The translations under genes were made by a program, and so were the position numbers. This document shows, piece after piece, positions 1 through 12,145 of a DNA stretch of 30,650 nt. The DNA comes from Brachionus rotundiformis (Eukaryota > Rotifera > Eurotatoria > Ploima > Brachionidae), in assembly GCA_016802295.1 (NCBI GenBank), contig JAESIW010000137.1, positions 4,695,694 to 4,726,343 of the forward strand, given 5' to 3'. The notes under the pieces were generated by a model. That model made no database searches and was not told the origin of the DNA. It saw only the letters and a list, made by a program, of their open reading frames with translations. Numbering within the stretch: the stretch's first letter is position 1; each line of letters opens with the position of its first letter.

Positions 1-710
1 TTAAGCATGTAATCAATTAAGATGAAAATGTGTTAAATATAATTCTTAATTAGTTTAAAGAACAAACATCCTGTTAAATATGGTAAAATTAGATTATTTT
101 TATATCAATTATATTAATTAGATTAATTTTTATGGAATTAATTACATTAAGTTTAAATATTGTTATAAAAAATTTTTTTATTTTTTCAAATTCGAGGTAA
201 CTTTTGTATTAATTCATTAACTATTTTTAAAATTGTTTATTGATTAACTAATTATGGCACTGGAATATCGTTATTGATTTGAAGAAAATTTGGATCTAAA
301 GAATTTTTAATCAAATTAATTTTTAATTTTTAATTGTTTTTAAAGATTATTTATAAACCGAAATTTTAGACTCAAAAATCATTTATTTTTTGCTTTAATA
401 AATCTCAAGGCAATTTTATTTAGTTAATTTTGTGTCTATTATTATTTTGAGCCAAATACCTCGATAAAATTTTCGAAAGCATAATACTTACTAATCACAT
501 TTTATAATTGTTTTTAATGAGGAATAGCAAAAAAATTTTTTTTAATCAAAAACAAATTTAAAATAATTTGAAAGCATTGTGTCATTTTTATTTTTTTTAA
601 ATAAAGCATAAATAAAATTTTTATTAATAATTTACAAATATATAAGAAAATTGGGTTTTAAAAAATTTACCCCTCAATGGGCTGCCATATCTAAAATGAA
701 TTAATTAATT
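1..710. other. AT-rich intergenic 3' flank
   Basis: No gene is visible. The stretch is dominated by A and T runs with stops in all frames. It holds the likely 3' end of the TTLL10-like gene, whose minus-strand AATAAA lies at 620-625. Plus-strand AATAAA-like strings also occur near 600-616, but no plus-strand gene that could use them is seen. Confidence 0.7.
620..625 (-). terminator. Candidate poly(A) signal of the TTLL10-like gene
   Basis: The plus strand reads TTTATT, which is AATAAA on the minus strand. It sits about 86 nt beyond the stop codon at 711-713. The hexamer is common by chance in such AT-rich DNA, so its distance from the stop is the only support. Confidence 0.4.
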
Positions 711-3700
711 TTAAAAAAATTGACTATCTGTATCTTTATCTAAATTGCTGACAAAACTTGTTCGTGGATGCTTTGCCGAGCGCGGTTCTAAAGTATACTT
801 TCTATTTGTGGCATGCAATTTGGACAAATTGTAGATTATTTTTGTCGTGTCGACGTATCTAGAAATAGCCGAATGGGACCGACTAAACTGATTTTTATGC
901 ACTTCTCTGAGTGTAATCGGCCTATTAGGATACAAATTATAGTCAAAATTAACAGAACTAGAGTACATGTCATGCCTAGGAGGATTTTTGTCACTATCAA
1001 GCTCATTTAGATCAGATAATTTTTTAGTTTTTAACAAGTCTGAATCATAGTTAAAATTTTGCTTATATATTTCGATACTATCTGAAACTAAATTTTCCAA
1101 TATTTCCTCATTTGTCTCAATGCAATCCAAACTAGTTGTTGGATTTAATTTTTGACCGCATAAAGCTACTTTTTGACTTGGTAACTTGGTATAAAAACTT
1201 GAGCTTGAGTATGATATGGGTGATAAAAATTTTGGATCTAATCTATAGCATGGTTCACAATTCATTTTAAACATAGCAGCCTCGTGTCCCTAGGATTTAA
1301 TAACAATTTTTGGCGGAGGAAAAATAGTGGTAGGTATTGCTTTACGTTCAATTCGTTGAGCTCTGCCACTTTTTGTCCTAAAGTAAACTAAAAAAAAATT
1401 TAAAACTTAACATGAGCTGAATATATTTTTCTCGCTGGCTTATTACCTTCAACAGTTGCTGGTTTAAGCTCTAAACTGTTTAGGTTTGTTTGATTTTTGG
1501 TTCGATGATTCAAAGCGTTTAGTTTAAGCTTGGTGTAGTCCGTGGGTGGTTTAAATGTTGGTTCACTTTGAGTCGGTCTAGTTGCATTGTCATTTATTAA
1601 TGGTATTGGCTTTTTAGCAAGCACTGGCGATGCTGGAGAGTTTCTAATTTCGGGCTTTTGAATCTTGTTCTTGGGTGGCAAAGTTGTGGTAGTGATTGTT
1701 TGAGTATTGATTACCTTATTGTTTGAACTTGGTGGAGAGTTGCTCTGGGAACGGCGCAAAATTGTCGATGATCGTTCCAAGTTCGGCTTGGGCTGCGGAA
1801 TTTTCAACTCATTAAAAATTAATTGGTAATTTTTCTGTGATATTAATGGAAGTATTTTCTTGTTTGAACGAGCTTTTTCAAAACATTCGATTGAAATTTC
1901 TTAAAAAAAATTAATTAAGAAATTAATAAATCTAAATTTAAAAACAAAAACTGACTTATCCCTTCTTCGATTACAGGTGGAATAGCTTTAACCAAAACAT
2001 CAGTATTAGTTGTAATTGCCGGATTTACATTAACTTCAATAAGCCAAATCTTCATGTCTTCATCAATCATAAAGTCGTAGCCATATATGCCGAAATATCC
2101 AATTTTGCGTTGGATTTTAAATCGAACACTGTGAATTACCTGAGTCATGATATCACATATCCTTTTCTATTTTAAGTTTTAAAATATCTTTTAATTAGAA
2201 AAATTATTGTTAATTTATTTACAGTTAGACCGTTTAGAACCCAGTCTTTGGGAAGACCCTTAGCTTCTGCTACTTCATTATTAATATAATCATTAAACTG
2301 CTCCATGGTCCAAGTGGTATCTTCCTTTATTTCTTTATATTGTGGATCTTTTTTTTGAAAAAATTGATTCGTTAAATGGGTTATAAGATTATCATCATCA
2401 TTTTTAAAATCGTTCATCGATAACCGCAAGTATCCATGGTGAAAAAAAACAAATAAAGGTTTAGTGTTGGCGATAAGCATGTAACATCTGATGTCAAACT
2501 TTCTCTTATTGATTAAAAGTGGATTATGAATGTACTTTTGGATTATTCGACCACTTGGTTTAGTCACTCCAAAGCGTTTTTGCTGACCTTCTTCAATTTG
2601 TTCCAACTTTTGCTTAAGAACATCGGGATCACGAACCAAATATATGCCTTTTCCTTGATTCATTGATACAGGTTTGCATATCCATAACTCGTCATCTTGG
2701 AAAATTTAGTTTTATTAAATAAATAAGCTCAAAAATTAAAGAAGAATAATTTATTAGAAATTAACTACTCTTAAAAAAATTAAACTATTATTAAAATTTT
2801 TCGAGTTTTTAATTAATTGATTAATTTTTTTAAAAGATTAAACAAATATTTATTAAATCTAAATAATTTTTATTTTAATGATTTTTTAGCAGATTAAAGT
2901 ATAGGTTTATTTTAGTATTTTTTGTTAAAATTTTTCTATAATCTCACAGTCAATCAATTCAAATAGATAGATATTTCTACCATCATTTCAAACATGAACT
3001 TGCCTTTTTATTAAATATTTTATTTTATTATAAATTAGAACATATAGACAGGTGATAATGAGATTTTTTTATTAGACAGTTTATTTTTTTATTAAAAATA
3101 ATTATTTGACAGAAACTTATTCAAAAATATTAACAAATATTATCTTAATTATTTTTCTTTAATATTTGATCTTCTTTATTAGCTATGCAAGTATCCATAA
3201 GACTAGAGTATAGCTGTACCTTTTCAGGAAGCAAAATTTTCAATTTTCTATCAGACTCCGGCTAACTCGTGGTCATTTCGGTCAAGATTTTAACCGAAAT
3301 AAAAATGATCTCATCATTCAAACTTAATAATTTTAAACTAAAATAATTTAAATGTATACATCCGATAAGAAAAAATAATAAACTAATTAAATATTAAACA
3401 CTATTTACTAACCTTAAATATAATGTGGGATTTTTTTTTAATTTACATATTAAAAGCTTTTTTTCTAAAAAAAAAATATTTTTTTTTTAATTTTTCATTA
3501 TCTTTCTAAATTATGAAGACTTTAGGGCTTTATTTTTGCAAACAACCATTTTGAAAGCAAAAAAAAAGCTAAAAATAGTTTTTACCTTTTTGAAAACAGT
3601 AAATCCTAATAAAATAGAGAATTTTATCTAATTTCGTTTTAAGAAATAATCAAGCTTTATTTTATTATTAAGGTTGCTTTTCTTTTAATTAAAAATTTAT

Positions 3701-4425
3701 TGTGTCCAAAATATTAAGATGGGATGTTTTTACGTGTTTTAATTCAAAAAATTAAAACAATAACACGTCAAGAAATGTCCCATATCATGCCAATTAATTA
3801 GCTAAATATCTTTAACTTTTGATAAAAAAATAACATAATAAATTTAAAGACTATTAAAGACAATTTAAATCAAATACTTGAGAGCACTTAATCACTTAAA
3901 ACACAAATATTTGTTTCCAATTTTGGTCATAGATTTTGAAAATTACTTTTGGCATTGGTGAAATAGTTTTCGCGGTCGACGCGGTCATCCAGCTTGTATG
4001 TAATTGGTAAATACTCTTCAAGTGGTATAAACGCCTTGTTCGGTAGTTGATTCTGAGCTTTTTCGAATGCCTGTAAGCTGCACAGCAAATTTAGCTTATT
4101 GGTAAATAAAGAACAATTCGGAATGTGATTGACCATTTGTTCGTTCTCTCTAAAACTATTCCAATTAATACTTCTATTACACTGGACCCATTTGAGCCTA
4201 AAAGACTCGTCGTTGCTCTCGGTTATTTGCTCCCAGCCAATTCCTTTTAAAATACTTATTATCCTAAATAAATAAATATTTAATTAAAATTTGTCTTAAA
4301 AAAAAATGGTAATAAAATTACAATTCTGAATTGTTGCCCGAGCCTACGTAGAATGTAGGCGAGTTGTCTGGGTAGAGAGGGGGCCGCTTTTTATCTCGTT
4401 TAGGTGCATCATTTTCTTTTGACAT
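711..4425 (-). CDS. TTLL10: TTLL10-like tubulin polyglycylase, seven exons
   Basis: Tubulin-tyrosine-ligase-like protein, by family an ATP-dependent ligase that extends glycine side chains on tubulin in cilia and flagella. Exons by phase: 4322-4425, 3947-4263, 2223-2695, 1956-2166, 1447-1899, 1346-1377 and 711-1289, giving 722 codons plus stop. The start ATG is followed at once by a TTLL-type FYVGSGNNSEL stretch. Then come VNHIPN, WICKP (146-150) with the QGKGI loop, QKYIHNPLL, KFDIR (207-211), HLTNQ (248-252) and WLIEVNVNP with metal-binding Glu342 and Asn344/346. The pattern KKDP..Y...KEDTTWTME..N.YIN followed by GLPKDWV is what I recall of TTLL10 rather than TTLL3/8. After about residue 400 the chain is basic, Pro/Ser/Thr-rich and probably disordered. 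The last exon (192 codons before the stop) has no homology I recognise. Introns are 56-69 nt except intron 2 (1,251 nt). The family call is firm; the last two introns are less certain. Confidence 0.85.
2696..3946 (-). other. Long intron 2 of the TTLL10-like gene
   Basis: This 1,251-nt gap separates the exon ending ...TNAK from the exon starting ...DDELWICKP. The donor (A|GTAATT) and acceptor (TTTTCCAAG|AT) have matching phase and rebuild one Asn codon. It is about twenty times longer than its neighbours. It is mostly homopolymer-rich DNA but holds an imperfect hairpin (3719-3783) and a short minus-strand coding-like patch (about 3150-3265). Confidence 0.75.
3719..3783. repeat. Imperfect inverted repeat in TTLL10 intron
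   Basis: The arm ATGGGATGTTTTTACGTG with TTTTAATT is mirrored by ATTAAAAC ... CACGTCAAGAAATGTCCCAT around a CAAAAA loop, giving a stem of roughly 26-30 bp with small bulges. It could be a short foldback or MITE remnant or simply intronic secondary structure. No target duplication was seen. Confidence 0.55.
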
Positions 4426-5044
4426 TTTATAAGCCTAAAAGTTTCTAATTTAAATTCATTAGGCTAAATAACAATAAACTTTTAGTTCTTCTGAATCCTG
4501 TTGATAAAAAAAAAAGATTGTGTCGTATTATAATAATTTATAAATTACCTTAGATACAGAAGGTTTTCTTAAGAGTATTTTAAAGATAATAGATTAAGAA
4601 GTTTTATGATTTAGTTTATGGTCTAGGTTTGAATAATTTTTATGACTTTAATTTTAATTCAAATAATAAAATTTGGCAATTGGTATAAAAAGCTCGTACT
4701 AACTATATTAGATTAAGTTGACAATTTGTTTACAATTTCGCAAGAGGTTTTGTAGGCTTAAGAGTGAAGAAGTTTGCCTAAATAAGAAAGTTTAATTGTA
4801 ATCATGGCAACTAATTGTTTGGAAAATAATCAATTCATGACATAGGAATCGGAAATCGATTTGCACAGTCAAGTAATCAAAATTGAAGACACTTACTTGA
4901 CTTTTTGTTAAATCTACACATCAAAATTTGTACGATTCCATAATTGGCTTCCAAAAGAACAAAAATTAATAAAAATAAAAATAATAAAAATTTCGAATTT
5001 TTTTTTATTTTAAAATTTTAGAAAACAAAAAATAAAACAAAAAG

Positions 5045-5182
5045 CTATGTATATTTTTTTCTCATTGCTTCTAGCTCAAGTTTCAGTTTAGAAATCAAGC
5101 TCAAACATTTATCAGTTAATGACATTGTTGCTAAGCTTGGCTCAGCTGAATAAATTATCCAACTATTTTCAGTTGGTTGCAT
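5045..5182 (-). CDS. Small ORF, 45 residues, possible microprotein
   Basis: An ATG with A at -3 (CACAATG) opens a 45-codon frame ending in TAG. An in-frame TAA lies 9 nt before the ATG, so this is a complete ORF, not an internal exon fragment. The N-terminal half is mixed (MQPTENSWIIYSAEPSL). The C-terminal half (about 20-45) is an amphipathic, Leu/Lys/Glu-rich segment (LISKLKLELEAMRKKY) that could form a short coiled coil. There is one Cys (26) and no signal peptide or membrane segment. A minus-strand AATAAA occurs at 5004-5009, 36 nt past the stop. The residue mix is more balanced than typical chance frames in this DNA. I do not recognise the protein. A chance ORF remains possible because 45 open codons are not rare in 30 kb. 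Confidence 0.4.
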   Translation of the reverse strand: MQPTENSWIIYSAEPSLATMSLTDKCLSLISKLKLELEAMRKKYT

Positions 5183-6348
5183 TGTGCCAAATTACATAAA
5201 TTTAACATGTGTAGGCTTTGTATGTTTAATTAATTTTTTAGCTTTTCAAGCACTAAATACACTTTGAAGAGCACGAAAGGTGGATTTTAATTTCAAGCAT
5301 TACATTAGAAAAATAAACACAAATGCTTTGGATATATTCTTGGTTGGAATTGCTATAATTTAATAAACATTTTGATATTTTGTTTTTGAAACTATGGGAA
5401 TGAGCAAGCTTAAAATTGTTTCCTCAATTAAAAGCTTCTAAACATTTGAAAATTAGAAATTTTTTATTTTAATTTTAACTTCAATCAAAGTCAATGCATC
5501 ATTTGGCAACAAAAAGAAAAGATATAAATATATTTACTCATAAACCCTAAGCCCAATTGATTATTTTTTAATTAAAATACTACTTGAAGGCTCTGCTTTT
5601 TTCTCGAAACGATATCTTGTTCTCAATTTTTATGAATTAAAATCAAATTACTCACAAATCATATCAATAACAGATAAATCAAGAATCAATTGAATAAAAT
5701 TCTCATCTTCTGAACAAGAATAGAATTTTATCTATAAACAAACTGGAATCTGTCCTTTTCACGCGCTAAGATAACCTAGTTAAAGGATATTTTAATAAGG
5801 ATATCATCTTAAAAAATTAACTTCTTCCTTGGTAAATATTAATTCAGTATTCGGCACTTGTTTTAACTTGACTCTATTAATGTCACTGTGAAATTTGATG
5901 ATGCATCTAAAAAATAACCAAATTAGTGCTGAGTAATATTAAACCAAAAAATAGAGATTAATTAATTCAAAGAAAACAAACCGAATTTTTCCTAAAATTA
6001 AAGAGAAGATTTGAATAAAACGGGGTCGTGAGGTGTTCCGCTATTTTAGGGTGGCATAGTAATTATCTCAAATTAAAATTACTTATAAATTAATAATTAG
6101 CTTTTTTTTATTCAATCAATAATTTTCCTAAATTTTTAATTCAATAAGTTAATTATTAGTTTTTAATTTTAAACCTTGAGAGGAACTTGGTTTAATTAGA
6201 TTTAAGTAAAAAATTTCAATATGTCTAAGTGAGCTTAATTGATCGAATTTTTAAGAAATTTATTTTCAATCTTAATTCAAAATTGGATTTCCTGAATCTT
6301 TAATTTTTGACCAAGAAAATTACATGAAATTTTAATTAAAAATAAATA

Positions 6349-6364
6349 TTATATATATATATAT
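6349..6364. repeat. (AT)n microsatellite
   Basis: A short uninterrupted run of alternating A and T within intergenic DNA; nothing else is linked to it. Confidence 0.8.
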
Positions 6365-9300
6365 TTTTAACTTGGTATTAAAAATTATAAATTTGTGAGT
6401 ATAAATAATTATTTTTCTTAAGGTAAAGTGACCAATTTAAAGTAACAACAAAAAAATACTTGATGCAAGTGTTTTCATACCATTATCTAGAGCGATAATT
6501 GAAATTTTATCAAGATATTTGTCTTTTTTTGATGACTGATCAGATAAGTTTAATGAACAAATTAAATATCTTTTAATTCAAATTTCAAAATAAGTGTTTT
6601 TAATGAAGACAAAAATTTTTAAAAAGTGGTAAGAGTGTGTGTATGCCAAGAACTAATTCAAGCAGTAATTCAATTTTTTATTATTCGATTAATTTAATTT
6701 GTATAATTAAAGTAAAATTTATTTTATTTTTTATTTTCTTTTTTAAATTAAATAATCAAACTTAATGAGATTTTTAAATTTTCTTAAAGCTTTTAGTTAT
6801 GTGACTTGGTAACCACATTTCTTCCTGGTTACATAAATTTTTTCAAATAATTGAATTCAAAATTTGCATCGAGTATCCAATTTAATTTAAATTGTTTCTA
6901 ATTTAATGCAAATCAAAATAATTAAAAATCAAAATGCAATCGAAATCATTCACAATACGGTATTAAAGAAAAAATAATGCAGTCCGTAAATGGTTGAGTT
7001 GTTTGCATTTTTTAAAACAATTTAAAGACAAGATAATTTATTTGAAATTTGTTTTATTTAAGCTTAACGAATGACTGATTTATTAAAAAAAAAGAAAAAA
7101 GTTTAAAAGCATTTTTAGCCAAGTGCCTCGATATACTCCAAAGGACATTTATCTATTCATATCATTCTAATATCTTTATTCGAGAAAAGAGACAACTTCA
7201 AGCTCATTGATCAGTCGGATTATCTTTGTGTTAGTGATTAATGAGTTTTATATCCTTGATGATAAATTTCAAATTAATTTCTGCTATCAATTGATGAGTA
7301 TTTGAACAAAAATTAATAAAATAAGAAATAATAAAATGTGTAAAGGTTAACAGTGCCCAATAAGTCCATCATGATAACAGAATAATAAAATTTCTAGAAT
7401 TCTCGAGTACTTATTGAAAAGGTAATTCAACGCTAAGTGATTTACAGCTTGATTGATGGACTTTTAAAAGCGTGTTTTAATCAAGTACCTCTAATACATG
7501 GTTCTATGTGAGCATAGCGCATTTAGTTTTTTTCTACTTAGATCCGATTATCTATTTAGGATATTTGTCTTGTTATTTAATAATAAACACATAAATGATT
7601 TGCATTTGATTGTTATAAGTTTGTTTTTTATTTTAAATTAATCATCTTATCGTTGTCAAAATGTATGAACAAAAAATTTAAAATTTTTAATTCCGAATTA
7701 CTTAATAGATTAAGCTAACCAAAGTTGGCCATAACAAACAACAAAACCTTATTCACTAGAGACAAATATTTTCTTATAATTTTATAAACACCTATAGTCG
7801 CTATATGAAAAAAAAATAAAATAAAATAAAAAAGGTAAACTAAAATAGTCCGGACTCAAATCGGATTTGTATTGTTTTGGAAATTCATTCATTTGAAGAA
7901 AACTTATAATTTTAATTTACGCAAAAAAAAGCCAAACTTGGTCATTTATTATTTAAGTCAAGATTCCATATAATTTTATTAATTAAATTTTATGCAAGTT
8001 GGCTTATTTCTTTGGGTTATAAAATTAAATTCAATAAAATTAAATGAACTGTGTTCAAAATTAATTCTAAAATTTATTTATTTTTTTTGTTAAATTAAAC
8101 AAATTACGTCTTTGCTACATTGATATAATAACGAGGAAACTACTCGAGATCTAAATGGATCTCAAAAACTATTAAACCTTTTTATATTTCAAGTATATTG
8201 AATTAATGTTTCGGATGAAATTTTATTATTAAGATACTTAAATGTGAGCCTTAAAAGTGGCAATATTAGTACCTGATAATTTTTTTTTTAGTTAGTAAAC
8301 AAATAGAACACTTGAGATTGTAGATGGTTAAAATGTTACAAAAAAGTGGCCAAGCTTTAGTCGATTGTAATGAGAGCAAAAATGTTCATTAATTTATTTA
8401 GGTCTTTATCTATTAGCTGTAAAACTAAGGTAGTCTAAATAGATCAACAATGAGCAGAGATTGCAAGTGAGCTTTATGAATTTTTATATTAAAACAAATT
8501 TAATTTGCTTTTTTTTCCTAATAGGGTTTTGTTTTGAGGTCACATTTCAGCCTTAATTGAAAACTTCCTCCAAATTAGATCTACATACTATTCTCTTTTT
8601 TTATTAAAGCTCATTTTTTTTAATTAAAATATTTCAAAATCAAATCTGTATGTATCTAATCAAAACCCTTATCTGTTAATAATGTCCCTTAGTAAAATAT
8701 TCAATATCTCAATTATTTTTGTCAAAATCTCAAGCTAGTCTAAAATTTGTGTATTAATAATGAAAAATTTACTTATTATTTACATGCAATGGCATCTATG
8801 GTTTATTTTTGGGTAAAAATTAGTAAAAAAATAAAATTTATTTATTGATTTTAAATACAGTAATTATAAATAAGATAATAAATTTTCTTCAATTTAATTA
8901 ATTTATTTATTTAAGACAAAATTTCAAAAAGTAAGCTCCGCTTGGCGCGGAAAGTTCCAATAGGGTCGCGGACGCAGTTATTGTCCTAATTCAATTCAAA
9001 AACAAACTTAAGAAGTAGTATTTTTGCTAGATCAGAGAGCTGGTCATTTGGAATGTTTATAAATCTGGATTGTTTGAAAGCCAGGATCATGTTACATCCA
9101 ATGCCGCTATCATTTAGAGAATCTGTGTTTTGTTTGAATTTATGATCTTAATGATGCACTAATAAAATAGAAGATAAATCGATATGTCTGTATATTTTCA
9201 ATATAGCACGGGACATCATGGTCTAAGATTAATAAAACTCTGACTTAAACAAACAAGATAGATAGCTTCTAGTTTAAGTAGGCTGTTTTGTTATTCTAAA

Positions 9301-12013
9301 ATTTCTTTATATTCATAAGTCTGTCCGAATCAGTAATTTAAAATAATTAAAACTTTAATTTTTTCTATTTTAATTGAATGTGTTAAGTTTATTTGAGGAA
9401 ATTAAATGTGTCCTAGGCTTTTTGCACAGCTAATCCTATTGTATACAATAAAGACAATGTCAAAGTTTTAATTGATATGTGATATAAATAAATATTGTTT
9501 TAAATTTTTTAAAACATGTTGGTAATTTTTGTCTAATCTGGGTTAAGTATATCGAATATCAATTCTCAAGGATTATCTCTTTTAGCAAGTAGCTTTGATA
9601 TTGTTATTTTTCCAAATTTAAACATGATAGATGCTCAATCAATCACTCGATGAGATAAGAAAATATTTCATCAGATTGTAAATCAACCATTCCGTTGGTT
9701 ATCTGGACACAGACGAAAAATTCCAAGGTATGATTTGGCCAGTGAATTAGTATTTTTTTCAACATCTATCATAAATATTTAATTTCATTGTTTTTTAAAC
9801 TGACATGTGATACACAGAATAAATATTGTATCAAAATGTATGCTCATTAGCTGGGCATTAATCCGACTCAGGCTTAATTAATACAAGCATGAATATCGAA
9901 TATCATTTTATCTAGTTCTATTTCTCAAGATTAATCTTTAAATTTTAATGTAATCACCTAAAGGCACACAAGAGTCGGTTACTATCGATTTTATTTCTCT
10001 TGATATTAAGTCCATCTAGAAACTTATTTTTTTTAATTACGGCGTCCAGGATTTATTGATTTTCTTAAATTATTTTCTTTGATGAAAAAATAAGTTTATT
10101 CAATTTGACTGCATTTATTCTAATTGATTTTGATTTCTGAACAATATATGGGATACAGTAAACAAATGCTTTGTTCATTTTGGCACTCATTTATTGATGC
10201 TTGGATAAGTTGTAGAAAAAAAATTACCATCAATGGTTCAAGCTTGAATTACACGTGGTTTCGAGTTACTAAAAAAATAAAAATAATTTTTTCTTTTTAT
10301 TTAATTAATGCTTGATTTATTCAGCATTTACTATATTAGGTAATTAGTTTTTGTTTAATTTTAGGATATGTCCATTTTTAAAATTTGGATTTACAAATGT
10401 TTGAGAATAAATTCTTTAAATATTTATATTTATTAATTATATTGTTAAATGAGGGTACAATAAATTCATAAACAAGTCTAGCAATCTGTTTAAATCGGGC
10501 AAAAAAATTTAATTCTTCCGAAACTGGCCATTTAAATCTGAACTTATTTTAATTTTATATTTTTCTTAAAACCACTAGTAAAAATTCTAGTTAAAAGATA
10601 TTTTGTAACTTATTTAAATTGGCCAAATTAACTTAAAGTATTATTATACAAAATATAATATAAAAATCTCATAGTGGTTGAATCCCATGATTTTTAAGTT
10701 TATCGATTTAGTTATGTGTTCGATTTCCCAAGCTAAGATTAGATAATTCTTTAAAGTTGTTTAAAAAAGTAATAATAATTAATCAAAATGCTAAATAAAT
10801 TGTTCAAGTCAAATAATTAGGATTAGAGTTTATTTAATAAATAAAATTTTGCCAACAAGTACAATCAACATTTATTAAGATTTTGTATCTGTAAAGCTCT
10901 ATTCGAATATTGTTTCCACGAAAAGAAAATATTAGCTGCGAAAGCCTACAAGTTGTGCCACAAGCCGAGCAAGCTATCAATTCATAAAACAGAACTAATA
11001 AAAGATGAAATAAAAATTTATTAGAAAAAAATAAAATAGGCTAGAATAGTTATTTACATTGGTGATTGGCAATTAGATGTAGCCAAATTCTAGTGATAAA
11101 TGGTCACGAAAGGAACCAATTTGACAGATAGTTGATTAATTTTAATTCAAAAATGATTTTTAATTTTTTTAGTCTTAGCATTTTTTTTTAGTTTTTTTTT
11201 ATTTTTTGATCGAGTAATCGGCCTACTATTCGACACCTTTGTCAAAAGAAAAGATACTTAAAGGTTAGGCCCAAAACGGATTTGCTTCATTTAAATTGTA
11301 TTCAACAGAAAGTAAAGAGAGTAGGATTAAGATATTTATGAATAGATATATTCTATTTTAGTTTAATATTTATATAGATGTAGGCTTAAAGAAAGCGACT
11401 AAATTCAAATAGTTGTAGATTCTTTTAAATTAAAAACTTATTCGTCAAGTTCAAACTTTCGACACAAACACTTAGACTCGGATCATTCGAGTATTTACAG
11501 GCTTCGCGCTTAAGACTCCCGTTTTTAATTACTTCAAGTGCTTTAAAAACTGATTCAGCTAAGAAAAGTAATTAAAACCGCATTCAATTATTTAAAATCG
11601 TTCTTTTGCTCCATTTTTTAAGTGCCAAAAGTTTGTCTTAATTTTACATTAGGGCCCTTAAGAGCGAACTCAAACACATGAGTTTTATCTTAAATTCTGA
11701 TTTAATAATCATTTATTCAATCTTTATCGCTTGTCATTTTTGTACATATAGCTCAGAGCCATAATAAAATATACATTAACTAAGCTAATTGAGATAGGAC
11801 TTTTTTGCCTATTCTATAATAAATTTTCCATGCATTTTAAAAAAGGACTCTTTTAAAATCATAGATAAAATTGTCATTTTTCAAAACCATTTAAACTTTT
11901 TTAAATTTAAATTGTAAAAGTTTGATGATCAATGGTCAAAATAAATCTTGCCTTTGTAATGTTAACATTAGTACCCTTGGACCCGTCTATCCGATCTCCT
12001 CGTTAGACGTATT

Positions 12014-12063
12014 GGAGCAGCTATTTATGCTCCTTTCTAACTTAAACGCTCATGGTTAAGTTA
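12014..12063. other. Two adjacent perfect hairpins
   Basis: GGAGCA (12014-12019) pairs with TGCTCC (12028-12033) across an 8-nt loop. Four nucleotides later TAACTTAA (12038-12045) pairs with TTAAGTTA (12056-12063) across a 10-nt loop. The surrounding 11950-12120 is less AT-rich than its flanks. This may be a structured RNA or a mobile-element remnant. No known RNA family was recognised. Confidence 0.35.
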
Positions 12064-12145
12064 GTTAATTAAACCAGTGATATTGACAAAGATGTCGCTA
12101 TATCACAGCCTTCAGATTCAAAATTGGTACTTTTACTGCTCGAAA

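Noticed and set aside
813..1010. 65-codon plus-strand ORF
   Set aside because: Antisense shadow of the last TTLL10 exon, with no recognisable motif.
711..1274. Separate gene downstream of TTLL10
   Set aside because: It follows in phase from a 32-nt exon with good splice sites, so it is better read as the last TTLL10 exon.
1275..1387. Stop-codon readthrough or recoding at the TAG (1290-1292) joining two in-frame TTLL10 segments
   Set aside because: Using the acceptor at 1378-1379 and a 56-nt intron (1290-1345) removes the stop and restores frame without readthrough.
10124..10315. 63-codon plus-strand ORF
   Set aside because: Begins with a non-ATG codon, unrecognised, and of a length expected several times by chance in this DNA.
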